From Amia ocellicauda (lineage: Eukaryota > Chordata > Actinopteri > Amiiformes > Amiidae): DNA of 64,000 nt. The notes under the pieces were generated by a model. It was not told where the DNA came from. It did not search any database and saw only the letters and a list, made by a program, of their open reading frames with translations. The stretch is from positions 53,575,312 to 53,639,311 of the forward strand of contig NC_089851.1 of NCBI RefSeq assembly GCF_036373705.1, given 5' to 3'. Positions 1 through 10,379 of this stretch are shown here, one piece after another (positions within the stretch are counted from its first letter, which is position 1; each line of letters starts with the position of its first letter). A program made the translations under genes and the position numbers.

Positions 1-918
1 ATTGACAGTGGTCCGTGATCTGCTGTTATGCTACTAGCTACTGACCATTGGGGGAGCGATAGCAAGCAAGAGAGTTAGATATCGAGAGTCATAGATAGAT
101 AGATAGATAGATAGATAGATGGATGGATGGACGGCAAGGCAAACATCTGATTGACAGTGGTCCGTGATCTGCTGTTATGCTACTATGCTACTGACCATTG
201 GGGGAGCGATAGCAAGCAAGAGAGTTAGATATCAAGAGTCATAGATAGATAGATGGATGGATGGACGGCAAGGCAAGCATCTGATTGACAGTGGTCCGTG
301 ATCTTTTGTTATGGTACTATGCTACTGACCATTGGGGGAGCGATAGCAAGCAAGAGAGTTAGATATCGAGAGTCATAGATAGATGGATGGATGGATGGAC
401 AGCAAGGCAAGCATCTGATTGACAGTGGTCCGTGATCAGCTGTTATGCTACAATGCTACTGACCATTGGGGGAGCGATAGCAAGCAAGAGAGTTAGATAT
501 CGAGAGTCATAGATAGATAGATAGATAGATGGATGGACGGCAAGGCAAGCATCTGATTGACAGTGGTCCGTGATCTGCTGTTATGCTACTGACCATTGGG
601 GGAGCGATAGCAAGCAAGAGAGTTAGATATCGAGAGTCATAGATAGATAGATAGATAGATGGATGGATGGACGGCAAGGCAAGCATCTGATTGACAGTGG
701 TCCGTGATCTGCTGTTATGCTACTATGCTACTGACCATTGGGGGAGCGATAGCAAGCAAGAGAGTTAGATATCAAGAGTCATAGATAGATAGATAGATAG
801 ATGGATGGACGGCAAGGCAAGCATCTGATTGACAGTGGTTCTTGATCTGCTGTTATGCTACTATGCTACTGACCATTGGGGGAGCGATAGCAAGCAAGAG
901 AGTTAGATATCGAGAGTC

Positions 919-980
<62 letters not shown>

Positions 981-1580
981 GGATGGATGGACGGCAAGGC
1001 AAGCATCTGATTGACAGTGGTCCGTGATCTTTTGTTATGCTACTATGCTACTGACCATTGGGGGAGCGATAGCAAGCAAGAGAGTTAGATATCGAGAGTC
1101 ATAGATAGATGGATGGATGGATGGACGGCAAGGCAAGCATCTGATTGACAGTGGTCCGTGATCAGCTGTTATGCTACAATGCTACTGACCATTGGGGGAG
1201 CGATAGCAAGCAAGAGAGTTAGATATCGAGAGTCATAGATAGATGGATGGATGGATGGATGGCAAGGCAAGCATCTGATTGACAGTGGTCCGTGATCTGC
1301 TGTTATGCTACTATGCTACTGACCATTGGGGGAGCGATAGCAAGCAAGAGAGTTAGATATCAAGAGTCATAGATAGATAGATAGATAGATGGATGGACGG
1401 CAAGGCAAGCATCTTATTGACAGTGGTCCGTGATCTGCTGTTATGCTACTATGCTACTGACCATTGGGGGAGCGATAGCAAGCAAGAGAGTTAGATATCG
1501 AGAGTCATAGATAGATAGATAGATAGATGGATGGATGGATGGACGGCAAGGCAAGCACCTGATTGACAGTGGTCCGTGAT
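1..1580. repeat. satellite array, ~134-149 bp unit with internal GATA microsatellite
   Basis: About eleven and a half tandem copies start at 1, 150, 284, 418, 556, 690, 828, 1010, 1144, 1278, 1416 and 1562. Each unit opens with ATTGACAGTGGTCCGTGATC, passes through GGGGGAGCGATAGCAAGCAA, and ends in a (GATA)n(GATG)n run and a GGACGGCAAGGCAAGCATCT block. Spacing differs almost entirely by multiples of four, so unit length varies through the tetranucleotide run; the 828 unit is 182 bp because of a long GATA expansion. The array runs off the left edge of the window. It looks like a subtelomeric or heterochromatic satellite and has no coding potential. Confidence 0.95.
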
Positions 1581-1623
1581 CCTAACCCTAACCCTAACCC
1601 CTAACCCCTAACCCTAACCCTAA
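1581..1623. repeat. interstitial or terminal telomeric tract (CCCTAA)n
   Basis: About seven copies of CCCTAA, two of them with an extra C, directly abut the satellite. The CCCTAA strand reads left to right, the orientation expected at the left end of a chromosome. The satellite lies on its distal side, so this is either an internal telomeric block, the base of a rearranged end, or an assembly join. Confidence 0.9.
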
Positions 1624-2096
1624 AATATAATTAGCCCATAATTTAACTAGGCACTCAAACCAACCTCTAAACCCAATCCCTAAACCTAACCATTATTCAA
1701 ATGTATCCCTCAATCCTATCCCCAATAATCAATTTCACAACTTATCCTTAAATTTATTCCCCATAACTTATTTCCCCCCCAAAACAAAACCCAGACTCCC
1801 TTAAAAACCTAGGTAATAGACTTCCAGACTCTATTATTAAATTTTAATCCCAATTCCATACATTCCCCTTACTTTTAAGACGTATTCTTGTACATACAAA
1901 CTTCACATCATTCAATTACACCACATCTCATCCCACTGAATTACCTTAACAAAACAGACTATAGAACGAATACTTTCGGATGCATCTTTTAAGGACACAA
2001 CAATAGCCTCAACACCTGTCAGTGCCAGTGCACTTGAGGATGTCAGAGGAACCAAAGGTTTGATTCACCTGACAACCTCAATAACCTATTTTTTTA
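1624..2096. other. G-poor, C/A/T-rich stretch between two telomeric tracts
   Basis: The plus strand here has very few G residues, especially 1624-1800, with many CCTAAAC-, CCAATCCC- and CTAACC-like words. The composition suggests decayed telomeric or variant telomeric repeat. No gene-like reading frame is visible. Confidence 0.5.
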
Positions 2097-2116
2097 AACC
2101 TAACCCTAACCCTAAT
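2097..2116. repeat. second short CCCTAA tract
   Basis: Three CCTAAC units in the same orientation as the tract at 1581-1623. Together with the G-poor sequence between them this supports a degenerate subtelomeric block. Confidence 0.75.
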
Positions 2117-2673
2117 GACCTGTGGCCCCATGCCATGCAGAAGTCCACAGCTATGCGTGTCAGCATGCCCTGCTCCTCATCCCCAATGTGCCACTTGTAA
2201 GAACTGTGTAAAAAGCGACAGAGAACGTGATCAGCAAAGAAACACAATTCTCCTGAGAACGACAATCATCGTGCCGATCGTAATCTCATTGCATACCTGG
2301 ATGCCCAACAAGCCAAGCCAGTGGTTCCCAAGCGTTGTAATGCCACCGCACACTTTGCTGAGACCAAAAACCTTCATGGCGCACCAACATGAAAAAAAAT
2401 AAGGATTTACTAGGTATTGTCTCACCTGAATGGCAACAGGGTGCTAAAACTATTATCGCACATTGCACATTGCATGTTAAAGTATGTCAGTAAGGGAGTA
2501 ATTAAAAGGGCAAATGTGTAAAGTGCAAGGAGTGACCTTTAGTGGTTAGGTAAAAAAGTAGACAGACAAATTAAATAATTACTTGATACAAATCATTTAT
2601 TTAGTGCAGACAGACCAAGACCAGACACAATAAACTATTCGCAGTAAAAATAAATCCACAGCGAAATAGGTTC
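2117..2673. other. unassigned sequence
   Basis: I recognise no gene or repeat family here. A 95-codon frame at 2115-2402 begins inside the telomeric tract, has no recognisable motif and is most likely chance. Confidence 0.4.
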
Positions 2674-2873
2674 AGTTCACAATATCCTATAACAAGCTCT
2701 ATTCAACGAAGTGGTTATACGTTACAAAGGGCATTACAATTGTTGAAAAACAATAGCACACGGATCAAACATGAGTTCACAATATCCTATAACAAGCTCT
2801 ATTCAACGAAGTGGTTAAACGTTACAAAGGGCATTACAATTGTTGAAAAACAATAGCACACGGATCAAACATG
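2674..2873. repeat. 100-bp tandem duplication
   Basis: Two head-to-tail copies (2674-2773 and 2774-2873) start AGTTCACAATATCC and end in CGGATCAAACATG. I see essentially one difference (TTATACG against TTAAACG), so the duplication is recent or maintained. Confidence 0.9.
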
Positions 2874-3862
2874 CTATCCCCGCCGTTTTATTCGATTTGA
2901 TTAGACGTTTCGCGACCGAAATGTTTTGTGTTCGGACTGAACGCACACCTGAGCCGAGCACGATCACAATACATATCCACAGTTAATCTAAGCAGTATCA
3001 TATTGTAATCGTTTCGGTTTGTTATCAACCCTTCCGGATCCAAAACCAGGAGTCAGACACCCTTTTCGGTGGACACTCTGTTGACTTCTCACAAGCACCA
3101 TCCGCCTTCACAAAGGCAGCGCTAGCAGTGGAAAGAACGAAGAACTGCAGGAGGAACGCCGGGGCTTTTTAGAGCCCGATTATTCATCAAAGAGGGGGGA
3201 AACCAAAGCCAAATGAGACTTATTGGAACAGGAGACATCCAACAACAGTACACAATGGTACAGTACACAATCAATACATAACAATGAACAGGCCCTTAAT
3301 TCACTCTTTACAGTCCTTTCTCTTATCTCCCAGCAGCCCCTACGGAGATGGCCGCATATTAATCGAGAGGGGCGGTGCTGCTTCTCCATCTCCGTTACAG
3401 TATCAAAAAAATAAGCCTACCAAAAGGGCAAGAACAAACACATTGAATAATATTGATAAAATAGATTTCGTTCACCAGTCCAACTTAGAAAAAGGACAAG
3501 CAGAGTGCAAGATTAAAAGGAATTCACCATCTGTCCCTTTCATCAATTGCCTTTCAGTACCACTGATAGCACTGCAACTCAGTGTAGTTGTGCGTTCAGT
3601 CCGGCAAACACAACATTTCAGTTATGAAACGCTTTCTACAGGTGATGTATAAATGTAACATTTTCACAAATTTGAATAAGTTTGATTTGATACAAGATTC
3701 ATGAAGTTGACCTAACGAAATGACATAATATTTTTGAGGGGATAAAAATCTCAAGACACAATTGGGTAGTCCTCAAGGCACACGGGTTGAAAACCACTGA
3801 GCCAAGCCACGGTGCTTCTTGGCTTTGCACGGCCACTGAGACTGCCAGGGGAAGGTGGCTTT
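2874..3862. other. unassigned sequence upstream of the tRNA gene
   Basis: Some CpG-containing sequence at 2880-3180 could be a decayed LTR or promoter, but I cannot name it. The frames at 3223-3652 overlap one another and show no domain. Confidence 0.35.
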
Positions 3863-3951
3863 CCTTCGATAGCTCAGTTGGTAGAGCGGAGGACTGTAGG
3901 TTTCAGGCAGCGGGCATCCTTAGGTCGCTGGTTCAATTCCGGCTCGAAGGA
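3863..3951 (+). tRNA. tRNA-Tyr (GTA) with a 16-nt intron
   Basis: The gene supplies tyrosine to cytosolic translation. Exon 1 is 3863-3899 and ends with anticodon GTA (3896-3898) plus G37. The intron is 3900-3915, in the canonical position after nucleotide 37. Exon 2 is 3916-3951. The acceptor stem pairs CCTTCGA with TCGAAGG, the A box is TAGCTCAGTTGGTAGAGC and the B box is GGTTCAATTCC. Vertebrate nuclear tRNA-Tyr genes characteristically carry such an intron. The mature RNA would be 73 nt before CCA addition. A possible pol III terminator TTTT lies about 25 nt downstream (3976-3979). Nothing in the sequence suggests it is dead. Confidence 0.95.
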
Positions 3952-4654
3952 AGCCGTGCTTATGGTTTGACGTCGGTTTTGGACGAGCTCCCAAATGTCA
4001 AGCCGTTGGAATTGCATGAGGACAAGGAGAAAACCCCGGAAATTCGGATTTGTAGTCGAGAACTCGCATTGCCCAAACATCTCATATGCATGTTACCCTT
4101 TTCACCCTGAGCCCAGGGTGTCTGCTAAGAAAGAAGTAGTGAGAAATGACAATCGGTCGTCTGCACGCCCCCCCCCCCAAAAAAAAAAAAAAAAAGGAAA
4201 AAACGGCGGGAAAATTCGCCCGCATCGAAAGGGGTCGATAGATCCGCTGCGACGCAGGAGTGCGAGAGGACTCAACGCCACCGAGCACGGGCGCGAGAGG
4301 GAGAGCTGCCCAGTGCGACAAACCGCCCGCGACGCAAGCACCAGATGTCCGCGATGCCAAGGGGAACCGGCGCGCTGCGGAGAACCTGACCAAAATATGG
4401 AACGCTTCAAGAATTTGCGTGTCATCCTTGCGCCCAGATAGGCTGAATGTGCTCTGTATCGACATACTAAAATGTAACCAATGGGAACGACTGCTTTTTC
4501 TAAAATTCCACTGAAATTGGCAGCCTCAGCCTGCATGGATTGCTTACAATTGCCGCTGGAACAACCCCCGATTTCCCACGCCACTCAATGTGTTTTCTTT
4601 CAGCTGGTTGGCTACATGACCCGGAGAGGCGGGCTTTGCGGGTGGACTCTATCT
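3952..4654. other. unassigned CpG-containing sequence with a C11-A17 run
   Basis: A poly-C then poly-A run lies at about 4168-4195. Several overlapping short frames on both strands cover 3995-4584, but none has a recognisable domain. I see no gene here. Confidence 0.4.
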
Positions 4655-4714
4655 ATGCCTCCCTCCATCCCTCCCTCCCTCCCTCCTTCTTTCCTTCCTT
4701 CCTTCCTTCCTTCC
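4655..4714. repeat. (CCCT)n/(CCTT)n microsatellite
   Basis: A pyrimidine-only tract that changes from CCCTCC to CCTTCC units. The Pro/Ser-rich frames across it are artefacts. Confidence 0.9.
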
Positions 4715-4979
4715 TATTATTTTATTTTTTTGCTATCGATCCACGTAAGTAAGCATTTTCTTAATTGATCAATTGGTCTGTCGATTAATGTGTTAATACG
4801 ATCTGTTTATATGACCTGCTGTGTTTGCGGTGTTATTTCATGCTTTTTATACATTTGATAATAACCCTGGTGTTTTGTGTAAGGTATGTGTCTTCTATAC
4901 TGTTGAGAGAGAAGTGTTTTGAACCGTAAAAAAGTCAAAGAAACGTATAGTGTTTCACTGCGTCACATAATGATAAGAA

Positions 4980-5005
4980 TAAGAATAGTATTAATAATAA
5001 TGATG

Positions 5006-5045
<40 letters not shown>

Positions 5046-5447
5046 CATCCATCCATCCATCCATCCATTCATTTTCGAAACTGCTTATCCTGGTGAGGGT
5101 CGTGGGGAAGCCGGAGACGATATTATTATTATTATTATTATTATTAGTCATTGTGTCACATCATCATCATAATAGTATTAATAATGGTATTAAAATACTA
5201 TTTAGTAGTAGTAGTAGTAGTAGTAGTATGTGCTGCATTGAAACATAAAACAGAAAAAATCGTGTAGCGTTTCACTGCGTCACATCATCATCATCATAAT
5301 AATAGAAATAATAATGAGGATGATGATAATAGTACTAGTACGAATCATAATACGAATAATTGTAGCAGTGATACAAGGTATATGATGAATTATAACATAT
5401 CTTGTATTATTTGTTGTCATTTAATTGAAAGTATTGTTATTTTTTAA

Positions 5448-5495
<48 letters not shown>

Positions 5496-5520
5496 TATTA
5501 TTACTATTCATAATAATAAT
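4980..5520. repeat. AT-rich trinucleotide region (ATT)n/(CAT)n with an embedded dispersed fish repeat
   Basis: There are (ATT)n runs at about 5005-5043, 5120-5147 and 5448-5490, and (TAG)n at about 5203-5228. Inside, 5044-5118 reads (CCAT)n then TTCGAAACTGCTTATCCTGG and GTCGTGGGGAAGCCGGAG, which resembles a short repeat common in fish genomes. The poly-Ile frame at 4919-5248 is low-complexity artefact. Confidence 0.8.
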
Positions 5521-5599
5521 AAAACATACTAATTGTAATGATCTCCTTATTCAATATTGTTTGTCAGTGACTTCCTGACTATTTGTACCTGCTGTACAG

Positions 5600-8500
5600 G
5601 AACATGAAGGCCACCCCACAGTTCAGCTCCCTGCTGGTCCTGCAAGCCACAACTGAAGCTAAAAGCGTCGCGTCTGCCACCAAGTCCTCCAGCGATCCAT
5701 TTGTCCCCCTCACACCTCGTGAGGTCCGGAAGGATGCTGTGGCCCGCATCCTGTCTCAGGGGGGTGACCCCGGGAATGCCAAACTGGTACTCAGCCAGAG
5801 TACCCTGCAGTTTGGCAGGTACCGGGGTCAGACATTCAAGTGGATCCTGGAGAACGACGGTGGGTACGCCGTGTCTCTCGTGGCCGCTCATCAGAAGGAG
5901 CGGGAGATGGACATGTCTGACACGGTGTACATGGCCAACAAGGACGCGCTGGCCAGCTACGCCTGTGGCTTCCCAAAAGTCACCATCGCTGTGGGTGACC
6001 GGAGGGCCAGGAATGCCACCCGCGCCATGGCGTCCCAGAGTGGCCGGGAGGACCAGCAGGTGGTGGGCTTCGGGGCCCACAAGGGCCAGACCTGGCAGGA
6101 GCTCTACGAGGCCACAGACAAGGAGAGGAGAGGGTGTGTATTAATCTATTCTAATAACTATTGCCTACTCTAGTTTATGTATGTTTCAGGGAATTAAGAG
6201 CACCCTGGCCTGCAGTTGTATAGTCAGTGTAGTTGTAGTTAGACAGAGAACCTGGGTTTATTACAGGTATGTGAGATGGATAAGGAGGCAGACTCCCCAG
6301 CCCGGAACGCAGATGGCCAAATTCCTGGCATACATCCTGCGGCGGGACAGGGAGTCACAGGCCCAGAAGCCAGCAGCACAGCCTGCCTCCTCCCAGCCCA
6401 CACCCTCGGTGCCTGCACCCTGCCAGCCTCCCAGGACGAGTGCCTCGCAGTCGACTCCCACCTTCTCCTCGTCTGCCACCAAGTCCAGAGCTCCAGTGGC
6501 AAAAGGTTCATTTTGTGGAAGTGTGTGATTTGAGCAATTAGAATTAAATGTAGTTTATTAAGGCAGCAATTAGGTAAACAGTTATACCAGGGCTATCACA
6601 CAATTTAAAGTTCACACTTAAAACAGACCGACGGCAAACACACGATAATCGCACACATTTTGTGATTTCAAAAACAAAATACACCAGTTACCATGACCCC
6701 TGTACCAAATGCCCACCGTTACAGCGCACGTTTACTCCTCCTTCCAACGGTGTCCAGGAAGGAGCGCCCGTCACTGGCCTTCAGCAACGATGCACTCACT
6801 GACGCTGAGCTGCTGGCAGCTGTGGAGGACATGGCCCCCCCGCGTAAGTCTTCACGCAGCTGTTACAAATATCAGCCTATTTCAATACATGTCTAAATGT
6901 CATTCATTTCAGGTTCAAGATGGAGTTCTTGCCATTTGGCACAAACTAACTTGTATTGTTGTATTTTGTTAGCTTAAGATGGATGGATCTCCCAGTGTAA
7001 GGTAAGTGAGATGGACCCGGGGTCCACACGGTGCTTTGGCTACATATCGCTTTACAGTCACCTCGTCTGCCCTGCCTCGACACCCCCAAGTATCTGTGAC
7101 CCCTGGCTTTATGCGCTGAGCTGCATGTTTGCTATGCGTTGCATCCTCACCGTGTGTGCTGTGCATGTGGAGTGGCACGCTGTGATATAGTGTAGTGGCA
7201 TGGCGTGATGTAGTGGCATGGTGTGATATGATGTAGTGGCACAGTAACATGGTTGATTGAATGATAAGGCTTCATAGACCTAGTCACCTTGGAATTAACA
7301 TAGATTTGGATAATTTCACCATTAGTTACATCTCTGTTGTTGCGAGATTTTGAATCTCCCGTTTTATCTCTAGTGTCTTCAGTGCAGGAGCCGGGGGCAG
7401 CGGCCATGGCTAGCTCAGCTCAGCAGCCGACACCGCTCGGTTCAGCGGAGCAGCCTGGTGGGGGTAAGAGTGGTGTGTGTGTGTGTGTGTGTGTGTGAGT
7501 GTGTCTTTGTGTGTTTGTTAAATCTGGGTGCAGTATCCGTAGTGTCCTGGCAACTCCTGTCACTGTCTGTCTGTCTGTCTGTCTGTCTGTCCCTGTGTTT
7601 CTGCAGGTCCTGCTTCCTGAGGGCTGGAAGCAGACGCTGCCCGCTGAGCAGCTGCAGTGGGTCTCCAAGGCCCTGTTCACTAGGAGCAGGTTTGGGAAGC
7701 TGGAGCTGACCTCGGACCTGCGTCTGTGGTTGTTCCCTCCCTAGCCCTGCCCGGTGTATCGGCAGCCCCCGGCCTCTCCCAGCCTGCACTTCGCTCGGCC
7801 GCTGTTCCTGTGGATGCCCTACCGCATTTGGGCTGTGAAGCTCACCTGCATCCAGCCCCAGTCTGAGGGACACAGGCTCAAAGAAGTATGCAGGCTGGTC
7901 CGGAGATGTGCTGCAGCAGCTGGATGTGGCTCATCGGAGCCAGTTCCCGGCCATCCTCACCTACCCGTATGGAGACAATTCACCACACAGCATCTGTGCT
8001 TTCCCTCCCCCCCTCCCTCTCTGCTGAAATGTTTCCTGAACTCTAACTGCTGTACTGCTGTGTCTTGGGCAGGCTGTCCTGCGACTACACGGTGCTGAGT
8101 CTCATGAGGGAGCACACCCTGGGGAACAGCGCCACCCGGCTGTGCAAACAGCTGCAGGAGCAGCACAGCGAGGCGTGGCAGCGTAAAAACCCTGTGGTAC
8201 CTCGCAGACTGCGAGCCCTTTGTGACCTCTGCACCTGTAGTCCCGAGCTTCCGGCCACCGCCACCCATGCCACCGGTGCCTGGACCCAAGTGGCTGCTGG
8301 CAGTGTATGACCTCGACGTGCTGGAGCAGCTGGCCGAGGTAAAGGCCCAGGTCACGTCTGTGTTCGGGTCCATTTTAAAACTGGACTCGACAAAGAAGGT
8401 GAGTATCGTCAGTCAGATTTTTTGTGCTGCTGTCTCAGCGGCCACTTGGTGCATCGTGGTGCCGCTCAGCTGAACGCATTACAATTAAAGACCTAATAAC

Positions 8501-10379
8501 TTAATGTGTCTCATACATTTTTCAGTTGACCAGGAAGCTCGCAGGAGCAGCCACTGGCACGGCAGCGTGGGCCACCAACGTCGGCAATGAGTTCGGGCAG
8601 GTCCTGAACTCGGTGCTAACATGCGGAGAGGGTGAGGGGCTGCAGCCCATGGCTGCTGGGCTGGTGGAGTGGTACCGCTTGGCCGGAGAGGCTCCCCCTC
8701 AGATCCTGTATGTGGACTGGGACTGCTGCTCTGTGGTTGGACGGTCGAAGGTGGCCGGGGGGCACAGGATACGGAGCGGCTCATCCAGGAGCTGCTGGAC
8801 ATTTTTGACAGCAGGAGGGGGCTGGACACCCACCTCGCCTGCATTCAGGACCCCGAGGGGGTGCAGCTGTATACCCAGACAGGGCAGCTGCGGAAGGGGG
8901 GTGTGCTGCTGCCAGTATACCGCTGCGCCCGTGGATCGATCTCCTTGGAGTCTTTCCACCTCCACCTGGACCTTTTCATCCCAGGTTAGTGCCAGCTGCA
9001 CCGCAAATAAAGACGCCAGATTCTATTATGCTTTTTGAACCCAGTGGATCAGTAGACTAGTTTTTTTTTTCTGTAATTGTTACAGTACGTGTATATTTAT
9101 ATACTATGGCTTTGTGAAGAGTATATTTTGAACTGTATTGAAGTGTGTGTTTCTGTATCCTCCTGCTCTGCTCAGGCACCAGTGCCAGCGATGTGCACTT
9201 CCTGGCATTTCTGCTGGAGGGCCTGGTGAGGTGGAACGCGGACCGTGCAGTGGCGGCCATGGAGGATGCTGGCAAGCTTCTGTGCTCCTACAGTGCAGTA
9301 CAGAACGCCCTGGGCACCCTGAGCCAGAAGGTGCTGGCCAGGGACCTGTCGGAGGGGTTCATGAAGTCAGGCGTGTACACGCGTCAGTGAGCGTGTCAGT
9401 GTGGGGGGTTGATTTGTAAGGTGCTCTTTAGCAGTGTTATGAAAATAATAAAAGCGGTGAACCCATGCTTCTGTTATGATTGTGTTGAAGGGGAGCTCAT
9501 TGGGATCAAGTACCTGTACTCACAGACAGGGAAAGAGCTCCAACGTGTGCACAGCGACCCCAACGTCCCGGACGAGGCAGCTGGCCAAGACTCAGACAGG
9601 AAGGAGAGTGACGACGAGGGCTTTGAGGAAGACGATGACCCCACCATCTCCAACCCCTTCGCCCCGTCTCCTGCCCGACTGCCCCCGTCTCCTGTGCGGT
9701 CAACGGCCCGACTGCCCCCGTCTCCTGCGCGGTCAATGGCCCGACTGCCCCCGTCTCCCGAGATGGAGCCCCCCTGCGCTGCAGGAGACGCCCCCCCGTT
9801 GCTAATCCCGAGGTGAGGAGGCAGTGATGGCGCTCAGCTCGTCTCTTACATTGTAGTGCACAAAACCCTGGAATGATAGCTATTGCCAGAACATGGTCCT
9901 GTAACTGACTGTCGTCTGTATCCTGTTGTTTCAGGAATCGTGCGGCCCTGATGGCGTTCCTGGGCTCCAGCACGTCCAGCAGTTGGCCAGCTGTCTGGTG
10001 GACCTGAGAGCCCAGGCATTCCTGACCAATCGCCAGGTGGCGGAGCTGGTACACCTGTGGCAGCAGCTCCCCGAGGGAGACAAGCAGCGCCTCTTGTACC
10101 CGTCCCGTCACAAGGACAGGCTGACTCAGGGGCGCTTCAAAGCTGGGAGGAGGTCTTCAGTCGCTCCGGGAGTGGACAGCTTGAAGAGGTGTGATATAAA
10201 GACACATTTTAAATCACTGCTGAGAAGCAGATGAATACGAGTATGTGCCTGTAAGTAGTGACTATGAGGTGTGAAGGATGCTTCCTAACACAGATCTCTT
10301 ACCTGGTTGCAGGTGCATGGTGGGCGAGAACACCGGGCCAGCCCAGTGGCCGGACACGAGCCGCTTGGTAGAGGCCATC
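5600..10379 (+). pseudogene. broken multi-exon fish gene, transposase-like/DUF6729-type family
   Basis: At least eleven exon blocks with good splice signals: 5600-6133, 6267-6505, 6758-6843, ~7387-7463, 7607-7966, 8073-8398, 8526-8984, 9176-9382, 9491-9812, 9935-10188 and 10313-10379. Landmarks that I recall from a large uncharacterised fish protein family (DUF6729-type, from memory) are FGRYRGQTFKWILEND, MREHTLGNSATRL, SILKLDSTKK, AAWATNVGNEFGQV, LYVDWDCC, VPGVDSLKR and GENTGPAQWPD. Asp in LDSTKK and VDWDCC could belong to an RNase H-like transposase core (inference). Breaks: in-frame TAG at 7742-7744; frame changes near 7883 and 8185; a frame jump near 8750 with the block expected after LYVDWDCC missing; and loss of the 3' end, where homology stops at 10379 against a gypsy element. 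No start exon was identified. The frame is long and clean in several exons, so decay may be recent. Confidence 0.75.
7470..7592. repeat. (GT)n and (CTGT)n microsatellites in an intron
   Basis: A GT run lies at about 7472-7498 and a CTGT run at about 7564-7592, between the exon blocks ending at 7463 and starting at 7607. The Val/Cys-rich frame across them is artefact. Confidence 0.85.

Noticed and set aside
1..1580. CRISPR array (regular repeats with variable interiors)
   Set aside because: The units are near-identical throughout; spacing varies only by GATA copy number, and no unique spacers exist. The context is eukaryotic.
2115..2402. 95-aa protein-coding gene
   Set aside because: It starts inside a telomeric tract, has no recognisable domain and no splice or promoter context.
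4082..4584. 127- and 160-aa minus-strand proteins
   Set aside because: They overlap each other and plus-strand frames, and include a poly-Phe run from the A17 tract; no domain is visible.
4919..5248. 109-aa Ile/Ser/Leu-rich protein
   Set aside because: Produced by translating (ATT)n, (CAT)n and (TAG)n microsatellites.
5547..6080. 177-aa minus-strand protein opposite the first exon
   Set aside because: A GC-rich antisense shadow of the plus-strand exon, which has the splice sites and family motifs.
7420..7873. minus-strand 143-aa protein with a THTHTH run
   Set aside because: Antisense of a coding exon plus a GT microsatellite.
9506..10111. 201-aa minus-strand protein
   Set aside because: Antisense shadow of two exons; its repeats mirror the Pro-rich repeat on the plus strand.
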